Assembly: GCA_964552955.1 (NCBI GenBank)
Contig: CAZKIU010000056.1
Coordinates: 1-21,839 of the forward strand
Reading direction: 5' to 3'
Origin: UBA1413 sp964552955
GTDB lineage: Bacteria > Bacteroidota > Bacteroidia > Bacteroidales > Prolixibacteraceae
Length of the DNA: 21,839 nucleotides
Under the pieces are notes generated by a model. The model did no database searches and was not told where the DNA came from. It worked only from the letters and a program-made list of their open reading frames with translations. Both the position numbers and the translations under genes were made by a program. Shown here one piece after another: positions 14,523-21,839 of this stretch. The stretch's first letter is position 1. The number at the start of each line of letters is the position of its first letter.

Positions 14523-16853
14523 TTATCGGATAAACAGAAGTTTGGCAATTTGGGTTTCACTTCCGGAAGCATCGGCACAAAAAACCAGGTATACCCCGGT
14601 GCTCACCCGCTTCCCGTTGAGGTTCCTTCCGTCCCAGGTGACCCTGCTCCCCTGGGAGGCCGACTTGAAGACCAGGTTACCCGCAATATCGGTGATGTGA
14701 ACATCGGTATCCTTCATGAGCCCGGCAATGGTTATGTCACCGGTATAGGTTTCCCTGACAGGATTGGGATAGACATATACCCCTGAAAGGTTGTTTTTTC
14801 CTGCCGGTGCCCCCGTCTGATAGGAGATCAGCCCCTGGTCGGTCCCAATAAACAGCTCCCCGGTAATCTCATTCATAGCCAGACTGGTGATGGTGTTGGA
14901 TAACAGGGGTGAATTATCGGTGTTGAAATGGAGGATTTCCTCACTCCCTCTCTCGTTCACCAGATAAAGGCCTGAATTACGGGTCCCCAGCCACTTGCGG
15001 TTGGCCCCGTCGACCATGATGGCCGTGACGGTCTCCTTTTCAAGCAGCGGATGATATAGCCCGTCATTGAGCTCGAGACTGGGCTGATAAGCGTAGAAAC
15101 TCTCTTCATTCCAGATCCGCCGCGGATTGGCAAAGATGGCTATCCCCCGGGAGGTGCCCACCCAGATTTCACCATTGAGATCTTCAGCAATGGCATAGAC
15201 ATCATTCATCCTGTTGTAAATCAACTGCTCCCCATTGTTGAAATAGGAAGTCACCGGGAGTTGCTTTTTGCGCCCCCCCTCCTTGTCAACCACAAAAAGA
15301 TCACGCCCGCGGGGCAATATGATCCATTTGTCCTCAGCAGAGGTCACGATCACCTGACCTATCGTGTACTGAAATCCCGATACGCCTGTCAGTTCAAAGC
15401 TCTTCCATTCTCCCGAGGGAGAAAGCGCATGGAGGCCACGGGTCGACTGGGCATTGGTGATCCAGAGATTGCCGGCACCATCATAAGCCATCCCACCAAT
15501 ACGGGTATAGGCCTCCTGAGGATTTTCAGGCAGAGCTGTCTGCAAGGGACTGTTGAGGTGGTTATACCGTTTGACGAAACGACCGGCTTTAAACTCAAGG
15601 ACTCCCCCACCCCAACTGGCAGCAAACAGATGGGTAGGATCCTTCGGGTCCACCACGACTTGCACAATATCCCAAAAACCGGTGAATTCGGGAAACTCCT
15701 TCTTGCTGTAATAACTCCATTCACCCTCTTCCAGGCATTGGAAAAGAGGAAGCCTGAACTGGTTGTTCCAGGGATCGGTACGACCGCCTGCCGCCACCCA
15801 GAGTTGGTCCCCACTGGCCGTCAGCGAAAAGACATGATTATTAAGGGGGCCTCCGGGAAGATACTGTTCAAATTTTCCTCCTGAATAGCGGATCAGACTG
15901 TTGTCATTATCGGCAATCCAGAGGACCCCGCCAGTGGAGAGCACCGCCGAAGAGGGAACCGCGGAAAGAGAGGCCTCTCCGAGCTGGTACTTGCTGATAC
16001 GGCCGGTCAGATTCAGGTTGCCGTCGTACAAAAAGAGATCGTCCCTGCCGGTGGCCGTGACCAGGTTCCCGGTTACGGTCAGATCCTTGTAATAAGGCAC
16101 CTCCCCCATCACCCGTCGCCACTGACCTCCGGCATAAAGGTAGGCTTCATCGCCATCGTACTGATCGCGCGTATACACCGCCAGGAGGTTATTGTTGACC
16201 ATGGCCAGGTGACTGAATTTCTCACCGGCATGGGGCACCGATTCCAGCCGGCTCCAGTTGCGGTAATCAAGCAGGTTGGGATGATCGGCCGGTGCTGTCA
16301 GAATCCCCTTCTCCGTGGCGGCATAGAGCCGTTCTCCATCGCTCTGTACATCAAAAACCCGGACCTGACTTCCATTGTCCCCGATAATATAGGTTCCCCT
16401 GATCTCCCCCGCCTTCAGGTCAACATCCACTATCCCGAATCCACAGGCCAGTAAAGCCTGATCCCCCAGGAACATAACATTATATATGGCCTTGTCACCC
16501 GACACCAGCTTCCGTTTGATATCTCCCAGGTTGACAATCCGGTTCTCCATAATCAGGTCTATATTGCTGTTGTTGTATATGACCAGCAACAGACGGTGGC
16601 GGTCGCTCCATGCAATATTACGGATCCCCACATCGTTCAACCCGTCTTCCGTGGAGATTTTGTTGATGCTGTTGGTTTCCAGGTCAACATAAAAAAGTCC
16701 CCCATCGGTGGCACAAAACACCTTGTCGCCCGCATCGGCCACCCTTACCGCCTTCACAAAGGAGAGGTAATCCTGCCATTTACCGTCACCGGCATGGGCC
16801 TGCAGAGTGGACAGCACCACCAGAAATAGCCATACATGAATTAACTTCTTCAT
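14523..16853 (-). CDS. porZ: PorZ-like type IX secretion system component (two beta-propellers plus CTD)
   Basis: In Porphyromonas gingivalis PorZ is a surface part of the type IX secretion system (T9SS) attachment complex that supplies anionic lipopolysaccharide for anchoring cargo. The start at 16853 gives 776 residues with a signal peptide (MKKLIHVWLFLVVLSTLQAHAG). From memory, P. gingivalis PorZ has the same length and architecture. Repeated blade motifs follow, such as VFCATDGGLFYVDLETNSINKI, GGVLWIADNDNSLIRY, EIWVGTSRGIAIF, KWLGTRNSGLYLV and ELFIGTDQGLISY, consistent with two propellers. The end, from GVYVYPNPV to TQIAKLLFIR, is a T9SS-type C-terminal signal domain. The start lies only four bases after the rdgB stop, so an operon is very likely. 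A much longer frame runs upstream to 17045, but it overlaps rdgB and lacks a signal. Confidence 0.75.
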   Translation of the reverse strand: MKKLIHVWLFLVVLSTLQAHAGDGKWQDYLSFVKAVRVADAGDKVFCATDGGLFYVDLETNSINKISTEDGLNDVGIRNIAWSDRHRLLLVIYNNSNIDLIMENRIVNLGDIKRKLVSGDKAIYNVMFLGDQALLACGFGIVDVDLKAGEIRGTYIIGDNGSQVRVFDVQSDGERLYAATEKGILTAPADHPNLLDYRNWSRLESVPHAGEKFSHLAMVNNNLLAVYTRDQYDGDEAYLYAGGQWRRVMGEVPYYKDLTVTGNLVTATGRDDLFLYDGNLNLTGRISKYQLGEASLSAVPSSAVLSTGGVLWIADNDNSLIRYSGGKFEQYLPGGPLNNHVFSLTASGDQLWVAAGGRTDPWNNQFRLPLFQCLEEGEWSYYSKKEFPEFTGFWDIVQVVVDPKDPTHLFAASWGGGVLEFKAGRFVKRYNHLNSPLQTALPENPQEAYTRIGGMAYDGAGNLWITNAQSTRGLHALSPSGEWKSFELTGVSGFQYTIGQVIVTSAEDKWIILPRGRDLFVVDKEGGRKKQLPVTSYFNNGEQLIYNRMNDVYAIAEDLNGEIWVGTSRGIAIFANPRRIWNEESFYAYQPSLELNDGLYHPLLEKETVTAIMVDGANRKWLGTRNSGLYLVNERGSEEILHFNTDNSPLLSNTITSLAMNEITGELFIGTDQGLISYQTGAPAGKNNLSGVYVYPNPVRETYTGDITIAGLMKDTDVHITDIAGNLVFKSASQGSRVTWDGRNLNGKRVSTGVYLVFCADASGSETQIAKLLFIR

Positions 16854-16857
16854 TTCC

Positions 16858-17460
16858 TTAAAGTTTCGTTTCTTCCGGAAGTTCCCTTCCTCCCAAAAGA
16901 TAAGCGACCATTTTTCTGAAGGCCTTCCCCCGGTGGCTGATGATGTTTTTCTCCTCCGGCGACAATTCGGCAAAAGTGCGGTCATACCCCTCGGGAAGGA
17001 ACACCGGGTCATAGCCAAACCCTCCTGATCCTCTTCGGGCCTCAAGGATCACCCCTTCGGCCACCCCCTCAAATAGAAGCTCCTTCCCCCCTACAATCAG
17101 GGAGATAACAGTTCTAAAACGTGCCCTGCGGTCTTTTATTTCTGAGAGATGCTCTAAAAGTTGGGTCATGTTATCCTCTGAGTTTCTCCCGGGTCCGGCA
17201 TAGCGGGCCGAGTAAACACCCGGTTTACCCCCCAGGGCTTCCACTTCCAGTCCGGTATCATCGGCAAAACAATCATAACCATACTTATTGTAAAGATAGA
17301 AGGCCTTCTGGGAAGCATTGGCCTCCAAAGTTTCCCCCTCTTCGGGGAGCTCTTCGCTACAGCCAATATCGGAGAGCCCGAGCACCCTGAAGCGGTCATC
17401 GAGCATTCCGGCAATTTCAGTTAATTTATGCCGGTTGTTGGTGGCAAATACAAGTTCCAT
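16858..17460 (-). CDS. rdgB: dITP/XTP pyrophosphatase (RdgB/HAM1 family)
   Basis: The enzyme hydrolyses dITP, ITP and XTP to monophosphates, keeping deaminated purines out of DNA and RNA. All 200 residues are present, as expected for the family. The N-terminal MELVFATNNRHKLTEI holds the T/SxNxxK nucleotide-binding signature. EEGETLEANASQKA, FADDTGLEVEALGGKPGVYSARYAG and GSGGFGYDPVFLPEG follow, and the end has FAELSPEEKNIISHRGKA. The aspartates of ADDTGLEV contribute to metal and catalysis. It is cytoplasmic. It is packed between the small membrane HExxH gene (6 bases upstream) and porZ (4 bases downstream), so cotranscription is likely. Confidence 0.97.
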   Translation of the reverse strand: MELVFATNNRHKLTEIAGMLDDRFRVLGLSDIGCSEELPEEGETLEANASQKAFYLYNKYGYDCFADDTGLEVEALGGKPGVYSARYAGPGRNSEDNMTQLLEHLSEIKDRRARFRTVISLIVGGKELLFEGVAEGVILEARRGSGGFGYDPVFLPEGYDRTFAELSPEEKNIISHRGKAFRKMVAYLLGGRELPEETKL

Positions 17461-17466
17461 AGCAAA

Positions 17467-17820
17467 TCAAACGGATGGATGAAACAAAAAAGGGAACCAG
17501 GCAAAGGGTCGGCGTGTCTCCAGATAACCAAGGTCTGCGGCATGGGCATAGGCCTCCCTTTCATGGGAGAGGTTCAGGTATGCTCTGACATGGGAGCGGT
17601 AGAGGATGAACCGGACCAGATATTCCAGGAAATACCAGAGGAAAAAAAAGAGCCACACCATCTCGATTTGCTGGCGGGCGTGGATTTTCTCATGGTTCAG
17701 GGTGACGGCATCCGTGGTGAGGTCCACGCCGGGAGCCACCAGCAGAAAGGGAACCAGGCACATGGCGGCGTACCTCTTACCCAGCAGCCAGGAGGTAAAT
17801 TTGTTGCTGACGATGATCAT
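17467..17820 (-). CDS. Small membrane protein with HEKIH motif (putative metallopeptidase-like)
   Basis: I know similar uncharacterised proteins across Bacteroidota but no proven function. The ATG at 17820 (MIIVSNKF) fits those relatives; another at 17853 adds 11 residues and leaves six bases after the arsR-type stop. A hydrophobic stretch near the N-terminus (AAMCLVPFLLVAPGV) is followed by NHEKIHARQQIE, an HExxH zinc-site pattern. A strongly hydrophobic aromatic segment (MVWLFFFLWYFLEYLVRFILY) then forms a probable membrane helix. HEREAYAHAADL after it could offer the third metal ligand (Glu). With about 117 residues it is far smaller than M48 or M56 membrane peptidases. Catalysis is unproven. 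It stands immediately downstream of an ArsR-type regulator and upstream of rdgB. Confidence 0.7.
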   Translation of the reverse strand: MIIVSNKFTSWLLGKRYAAMCLVPFLLVAPGVDLTTDAVTLNHEKIHARQQIEMVWLFFFLWYFLEYLVRFILYRSHVRAYLNLSHEREAYAHAADLGYLETRRPFAWFPFLFHPSV

Positions 17821-17859
17821 ATTCCCACTTTTCCGGGGTGTGACGGCAACCATCCTCTC

Positions 17860-18171
17860 CTATTCCACGTCATTGCATGCACAACGGTTCACACATTCCA
17901 CCAAATGATTCAGCATATCATTCTTCAGAAAATAACGCGTATTCTTGCCTTCCCTGAGGGAGCAGAGCACCCCCTTATCTTTCAGGATCCCCAGATGATG
18001 CGATGCCGTGGCCTGCTCAATTCCGAGCACCTCATGGATTTCGGTGACGGTCAGTTTTTTTCCTCCTTCCAGCAAATGGAGAATGGCCACCCGCATGGGA
18101 TGGGCAATGGATTTCAACACCCCTGCAGCCTTCTCGAGCTGTGCGGCATCAGGTAACTTGACTTCAGACAT
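17860..18171 (-). CDS. ArsR-family winged-helix transcriptional regulator
   Basis: A 103-residue DNA-binding repressor-type protein. The winged-helix fold spans about 13-90: VLKSIAHPMRVAILHLLEGG, then TVTEIHEVLGIEQATASHHLGILKDKGVL as the helix-turn-helix, then SLREGKNTRYFL as the wing. The classic ELCVCDL metal site in helix 3 is missing. The C-terminus carries CVNRCACNDVE, a cluster of three cysteines (C93, C97, C99), and C70 lies before the wing; these could bind metal or sense oxidants. A -7-like box sits 17 bases upstream of the ATG, so it has its own promoter even though nhaA precedes it in the same direction. It is closely followed by the HEKIH membrane protein. Regulated genes are unknown; autoregulation of this operon is the simplest guess. 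Confidence 0.92.
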   Translation of the reverse strand: MSEVKLPDAAQLEKAAGVLKSIAHPMRVAILHLLEGGKKLTVTEIHEVLGIEQATASHHLGILKDKGVLCSLREGKNTRYFLKNDMLNHLVECVNRCACNDVE

Positions 18172-18187
18172 GATTTCTATAAAAATG

Positions 18188-18195
18188 CAAATATA
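18188..18195 (-). promoter_or_regulatory. Candidate -7 promoter box for the arsR-type gene
   Basis: TATATTTG on the minus strand matches TAnnTTTG exactly, 17 bases before the regulator's ATG in the 61-base gap after nhaA. Transcription would start about 10 bases before the ATG, giving a very short leader. The surrounding AT-rich sequence may also hold the repressor's operator. No clear TTG is present at -33. Confidence 0.4.
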
Positions 18196-18232
18196 TAAAT
18201 AATTCGGGCTAAGGTTGATTAAATATTGCAGG

Positions 18233-19552
18233 TCAGCGTGATATATTATCAGGAAACATCTTTTTGAGGGTAAAGAAGCCCGCGATACCGGCCAGAATGG
18301 AGCCTAGGAAGATGCCCGATTTGGCCTGATTGAGGAGGTTAACATCGGAAAAGGCCAGGGTGGCCACGAAGATCGCCATGGTAAAACCGATACCCGCCAC
18401 AAGGGCCACGCCGAAGATATTTCTCCAGGTAAGACCCGGTGGCAGTTCAGCCCATCCTGCTTTAGTCCCCAGCCAGGCCAGAAGGGTAATCCCCAGGGGC
18501 TTGCCTACCATCAGGCCCAGAGCCACAGCCAGGGTGACCGTGGTAAAGCCGCCTGACCCGCCCCCGAAGGTCACCCCCGCATTGGCCAGCGCAAACACCG
18601 GCATGATGAAATAATTGACCGTGACATGTAAATCGTGTTCCAGCCGCTGCAGCGGACTCTCCAGCCTTTTAATCTGTTTCTTAATCATCTGGACCTTCTC
18701 GTTCTGCCGCGAGGAGAGCAGATCTCCCTCATGGTCATGGTTCTCATCGCATTCCAATTTTCTCATCTTCTGCAGGAAAGCCCGGAGACCCAGTTCCCGC
18801 CGCATAGGGGTGACCAGGGCCAGAAGCACCCCTGCAATGGTGGCATGCACCCCCGACTCATAAAAGAAATACCATATGACCACTCCTACGAGGTGATAAA
18901 CACTAATCGTCCTGAAATTGAGGCGTTCCAGGAGAAAAAGCAAGGCCAGCAGCCCCAGTCCCATCAGCAGATAGGCGATATTGATCTCCGCAGTATAGAA
19001 GATGGCAATGACCAGGATGGCCCCCAGGTCGTCAACGATGGCCAGGGCCACCAGAAATACCTTCAGCGCCAGGGGAATACGCTTACCCAGCAGGCTGATG
19101 ATCCCCAGGGAAAAGGCGATGTCAGTGGCCATGGGAACGCCCCATCCCTGCCTGATCCCTTCGGTATCTGAAAAGGAGACCACTGCCAGGTAGATCAATG
19201 CCGGGAAAAGCATCCCTCCCAGGGCACCCAGCGCCGGAAGAGCCGCCTTCCTGCCACTGCTCAGCTCCCCTGCCACAAACTCCCGCTTGATCTCCAGTCC
19301 GACCATGTAAAAAAAGACCGCCATCAGGGCATCGTTGATAAAATGCAACAGATGGATCTCAAACTTGAAACTCCCCACCTCCAGCGCCAGGGGAATATGC
19401 CACAGGTGATGATAACTCTCCCGGAAGGGTGAGTTGGCCCAGATCAGGGCAATGACCGTGAAAACCATCAGCAGGATACCGCCCAGGGCATCCGATTTCA
19501 GCATATTGATGATCCGGCTGCTAACGCTTTGTGGCCCTATTGTTTTCGTCAT
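18233..19552 (-). CDS. nhaA: Na+/H+ antiporter NhaA
   Basis: NhaA exchanges two protons for one sodium ion across the inner membrane, countering sodium and alkaline stress. The 439-residue protein is longer than E. coli NhaA (388) mainly through a charged loop at about 258-308, which is common in related phyla. Family landmarks are SDALGGILLMVFTVIALIWANS, HFINDALMAVFFYMVGLEIKREFVAGELS, VPMATDIAFSLG and ALAIVDDLGAILVIA. D174 and D175 match the ion-binding aspartate pair D163/D164, and D144 matches D133. VHATIAGVLLALVTPMR, FIMPVFALANAGV and GKPLGI follow. About twelve hydrophobic segments are visible. It diverges from the polyprenyl synthase gene and precedes the arsR-type regulator. Confidence 0.96.
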   Translation of the reverse strand: MTKTIGPQSVSSRIINMLKSDALGGILLMVFTVIALIWANSPFRESYHHLWHIPLALEVGSFKFEIHLLHFINDALMAVFFYMVGLEIKREFVAGELSSGRKAALPALGALGGMLFPALIYLAVVSFSDTEGIRQGWGVPMATDIAFSLGIISLLGKRIPLALKVFLVALAIVDDLGAILVIAIFYTAEINIAYLLMGLGLLALLFLLERLNFRTISVYHLVGVVIWYFFYESGVHATIAGVLLALVTPMRRELGLRAFLQKMRKLECDENHDHEGDLLSSRQNEKVQMIKKQIKRLESPLQRLEHDLHVTVNYFIMPVFALANAGVTFGGGSGGFTTVTLAVALGLMVGKPLGITLLAWLGTKAGWAELPPGLTWRNIFGVALVAGIGFTMAIFVATLAFSDVNLLNQAKSGIFLGSILAGIAGFFTLKKMFPDNISR

Positions 19553-19793
19553 GCTTCGAAAGATTTAAAAATGAACAATGAATTCCCTGAATAACATGAA
19601 GCGACCTGCTTTGGTTTACCGATTCCTCTCCCTGTGTGCACTTGCTTTGTCGCTTTTTTGCTAATTTGGCTCCATAATTTTCAGGATCCCCGGTCTTTCA
19701 GGTCAGGATATCTGTGAAAAAATGGTGCATCAGTGCCTTCAGGAGGTGAATTTCAGCATTTTTTTAAAAACAGGGATTAAAGGGAGAAAAAAA
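19553..19793. promoter_or_regulatory. Divergent intergenic region between nhaA and the polyprenyl synthase gene
   Basis: This 241-base gap must contain two outward promoters. For the plus strand, TTG (19642-19644) and TAATTTGG (19662-19669, one mismatch to TAnnTTTG) give a weak candidate with a 17-base spacer. A purine-rich run with GGGAG (19782-19786) precedes the ATG at 19794. A frame open from 19722 would add 24 residues with no resemblance to the family. No gene or repeat was seen. Confidence 0.35.
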
Positions 19794-20768
19794 ATGACAT
19801 TGCTCGACCATATAAAGGCTCCGATCAAAGAAGAACTGGCCGGTTTTGAACCCTATTTCAGGAAAACCCTCCAAAGTGACGTTCCATTACTGGGGACCAT
19901 TCTGGATTATATTTACCGGAGCAAAGGGAAACAGATCAGGCCGATGTTTGTGTTTCTATCGGCAGCCATGCTGGGGCAGAGCCAGGAATTGACCCAGGTG
20001 GCGGCCTGTTCCGTGGAATTGCTCCACACCGCCACCCTGGTCCATGACGATGTGGTGGATGAATCCTATGAGCGGAGGGGGTTTTTCTCGGTCAATGCCT
20101 TGTGGCGCAATAAACTGGCCGTACTGGTGGGCGACTTTATCCTGGCGCAGGGTCTTCTGCTCCAATTGAAACATGAACAGTACGGCTTTCTGCACCTCAT
20201 CTCCAGGGCCGTGCAGGATATGAGTGAAGGGGAGATCCTGCAGATCAAAAAAAGCCGCAAACTCGATATCGATACCGACACCTATTACGCCATCATCCGC
20301 AAGAAAACCGCCTCCCTGATCGCCACTAGCCTGGCCATCGGGGCCGCTTCCGTCGCGGCTCCCCCGGAAACGGTCGAAAAGATGTACTCCATTGGCCAGG
20401 ATGCCGGCATTGCCTTCCAAATCAAAGATGATATCTTTGACTACCAGGAGAAAGGATTGATCGGTAAACCTACCGGAAACGACATCAAAGAGAAAAAAAT
20501 CACCCTCCCCCTCCTCTATCTGCTCAATCATTCGGCACCCGGTGAACGGATGCGGATCCTCAGGCTGATCAAAAAGAAAAACAAAAATACAGAAGCCGTC
20601 AGGGAATTGGTTGACCTGGTAAGAGAGAAGGGAGGCATTGCCTATGCCACGGAACAGATGAACCTCTTCCGTGAAAAAGCGATCGCCGGCATCAGGGAAT
20701 TCCCTGAAAATGAAGCGCGTAATGCCCTGATGGATCTGATGAATTATATCACCGAGAGGAAAAACTAA
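19794..20768 (+). CDS. Polyprenyl diphosphate synthase (octaprenyl-type)
   Basis: It condenses isopentenyl diphosphate onto an allylic primer to make the long isoprenoid chain, probably the menaquinone side chain in this phylum. The start at 19794 gives 324 residues (MTLLDHIKAPIKEEL), which fits homologs. GKQIRP (45-50) binds isopentenyl diphosphate. The first aspartate-rich motif LVHDDVVDE (83-90) and the second QIKDDIFDY (209-217) bind magnesium and diphosphate. ELLHTATLVHDDV, GDFILAQ and IIRKKTASLIATS are further signatures. It is cytoplasmic or membrane-associated. It converges on deoC and diverges from nhaA, so it appears monocistronic. Chain length cannot be read from sequence alone. 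Confidence 0.93.
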   Translation: MTLLDHIKAPIKEELAGFEPYFRKTLQSDVPLLGTILDYIYRSKGKQIRPMFVFLSAAMLGQSQELTQVAACSVELLHTATLVHDDVVDESYERRGFFSVNALWRNKLAVLVGDFILAQGLLLQLKHEQYGFLHLISRAVQDMSEGEILQIKKSRKLDIDTDTYYAIIRKKTASLIATSLAIGAASVAAPPETVEKMYSIGQDAGIAFQIKDDIFDYQEKGLIGKPTGNDIKEKKITLPLLYLLNHSAPGERMRILRLIKKKNKNTEAVRELVDLVREKGGIAYATEQMNLFREKAIAGIREFPENEARNALMDLMNYITERKN

Positions 20769-20834
20769 TCATTCCTTGAAGATCCTTTGACTTCTCTGGA
20801 GGATCTCCCTGACTTCCCTGATGGCGTCAGACCA

Positions 20835-20890
20835 AGCCGATCAGAAATGGTCAATCAGGCCAGGTTGATCAAGAATAGCCGATCAGAAAT
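20835..20890. repeat. 14-bp direct repeat, 42 bp apart, at the deoC 3' end
   Basis: AGCCGATCAGAAAT occurs at 20835-20848 and 20877-20890. The second copy runs into the last codons of deoC (stop at 20883-20885). The gap between the convergent synthase and deoC genes (20769-20882) shows nothing else recognisable. Duplication by slippage of a 42-base segment would explain the pair. Confidence 0.55.
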
Positions 20891-21740
20891 AGAGAGTGGA
20901 GTGGCCGGTGATTTTTTCCAGCAGATCATTGGCCAGGCGGCTGGCGCCGATCCGGAAAAGCCGGTTGTTGAGCCAGTCGCAGCCCAGGATATCCTCTACG
21001 ATGGTCATGTAAACCAGCGCCTCCGCGGCCGCGGAGATCCCCCCGGCAGGCTTGAACCCCTTCTTCTCCCCATGAGACGCTTCCCAGTACTTCAAGGCAT
21101 GACACATGATGATGGCTGCCTCAGGCGTGGCCGACACGGCCATTTTGCCCGTTGAGGTCTTGATGAAATCGGCCCCTGCCTCCAGCGACAAGAGGGAGGC
21201 TCTCCAGATCTTCTCCGGATCACCCAGGATGCCACTCTCCAGAATCACCTTCAGATGGGCCTCACCGATGGCCTGCCGGATGGTTCGGATCTCGCGCAGA
21301 CAATAATCATAATTCTCCTCCAGAAAGGCCCACAGGGGCAGGACGATATCAATTTCCCCGGCGCCGTCAATCACGGCCTGCCTGGCCTCTTCCGCCTTAA
21401 GGGCAGGAAAGGTCATCGACGAGGGAAAACCTCCTGCCACAGCGGCGATCTGTACCCCTTCGACAGCCAGGTGCTCACGGACCACCGACGCCATGTTGGG
21501 ATAGACACAAATGGCAGCCACGGGAGCGATCCCCGGATAATCCCTGACAAAGGAGTTCACCTTTTGTGTGAAGGCGGCTACATGTGAAACGGTATCGGTC
21601 GGATTGAGCGTCGTCAGATCAATGGTCGAAAAGGCAGTCCGGTAAAGCTCCTCCGAGCGGAGCATGGAACATACCGCCTTGTACCTGGCGGCATCGGCGG
21701 CCAGGGTTTCAGGCAATACAGGTAAGGGTGGAAATTTCAT
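20883..21740 (-). CDS. deoC: Deoxyribose-phosphate aldolase
   Basis: DeoC cleaves 2-deoxyribose-5-phosphate to glyceraldehyde-3-phosphate and acetaldehyde during deoxynucleoside catabolism in the cytoplasm. The class I aldolase signatures are clear: IDLTTLNPTDT, AAICVYPNMAS, VAGGFPSSMT, EIDIVLPLWAF and KVILESG. ADFIKTSTGK holds the Schiff-base lysine (K194, equivalent to K167 in E. coli), and GFKPAGGI holds the second lysine (K230, equivalent to K201). The protein is 285 residues, a little longer than the E. coli enzyme (259), with extra residues at the N-terminus (MKFPPLPVLPETL). A partial copy of the repeated leader element begins 63 bases upstream of its ATG, in the same relative orientation as at the fucosidase and C69 genes. 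Confidence 0.96.
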   Translation of the reverse strand: MKFPPLPVLPETLAADAARYKAVCSMLRSEELYRTAFSTIDLTTLNPTDTVSHVAAFTQKVNSFVRDYPGIAPVAAICVYPNMASVVREHLAVEGVQIAAVAGGFPSSMTFPALKAEEARQAVIDGAGEIDIVLPLWAFLEENYDYCLREIRTIRQAIGEAHLKVILESGILGDPEKIWRASLLSLEAGADFIKTSTGKMAVSATPEAAIIMCHALKYWEASHGEKKGFKPAGGISAAAEALVYMTIVEDILGCDWLNNRLFRIGASRLANDLLEKITGHSTLYF

Positions 21741-21803
21741 ACGTATATTTGTTATTTAATGCATTGTACTTCAATCATATATCTAGGTCAAGCCTAAACA
21801 GTT

Positions 21804-21839
21804 CTTCACGCCCATGGAATTGGCTCCGCGTTGCTCCGC
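21804..21839 (-). repeat. Leader element, copy 3 (partial, upstream of deoC, cut by the window edge)
   Basis: Read on the minus strand, these 36 bases are identical to 743-778 of copy 1. Similarity stops after GTGAAG, where copies 1 and 2 continue with the second hairpin; here the next bases are AACTGTTT. The element's 5' part lies outside the window. It points toward deoC, as the other copies point toward their genes. Confidence 0.8.

Noticed and set aside
15261..15884. 207-codon plus-strand frame opposite the porZ-like gene
   Set aside because: The minus-strand protein has signal peptide, blade repeats and a C-terminal domain; the opposite frame has none.
16854..17045. 64-residue N-terminal extension of the PorZ-like protein
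   Set aside because: It overlaps rdgB entirely, is rich in Arg and Pro, and hides a good signal peptide that begins at 16853.

Overview
The window looks like the chromosome of a member of the Bacteroidota, most likely order Bacteroidales. It carries a PorZ-like protein of the type IX secretion system and GH29 and GH92 glycosidases with export signals. Promoter-like TAnnTTTG boxes, the Bacteroidota -7 element, precede several genes, and clear Shine-Dalgarno sequences are scarce. Coding density is high and no gap exceeds 300 bases. I saw no tRNA, rRNA, CRISPR array, transposase or phage gene.

Bases 1-7825 (+ strand) form a glycan and peptide degradation block: the 3' end of a beta-helix protein, an alpha-L-fucosidase (GH29), an alpha-mannosidase-type GH92 enzyme, a uroporphyrinogen-decarboxylase-like protein and a C69 dipeptidase. 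Bases 7995-10444 (- strand) hold two Tat-exported sugar-metabolism-type proteins, a Gfo/Idh/MocA oxidoreductase followed by a TIM-barrel isomerase/epimerase. Bases 10640-12274 (+) encode a MEMO1-AMMECR1 fusion protein. A long minus-strand run from 19552 down to 12507 is nhaA, an arsR-type regulator, a small membrane HExxH protein, rdgB, porZ, recO and an aminotransferase-fold protein. The last stretch has a polyprenyl diphosphate synthase (+) and deoC (-), which converge.

The most unusual signals are these. (1) An intergenic element of about 173 bp occurs upstream of the fucosidase and upstream of the C69 peptidase with about 91% gapless identity, including a 54-base identical core. A third partial copy sits upstream of deoC at the window edge. 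Each copy points the same way relative to the gene that follows. (2) The aminotransferase-like protein has lost the PLP-binding lysine and several cofactor-contacting residues while its reading frame stays open, and a perfect 12-bp tandem duplication lies exactly where one active-site segment should be. (3) The AMMECR1 half of the fusion protein is split by about 65 residues of low-complexity sequence. (4) The leader of the UroD-like gene contains a long inverted repeat, a duplicated pre-start motif and a 35-codon ORF overlapping the start codon.

The degradation block could remove fucose and mannose from host-type or plant glycans outside the cytoplasm, with the peptidase acting on peptides. 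The exported oxidoreductase and isomerase may act on released sugars. The shared leader element suggests a common control of otherwise unlinked genes. These links are inferences from gene content and position.
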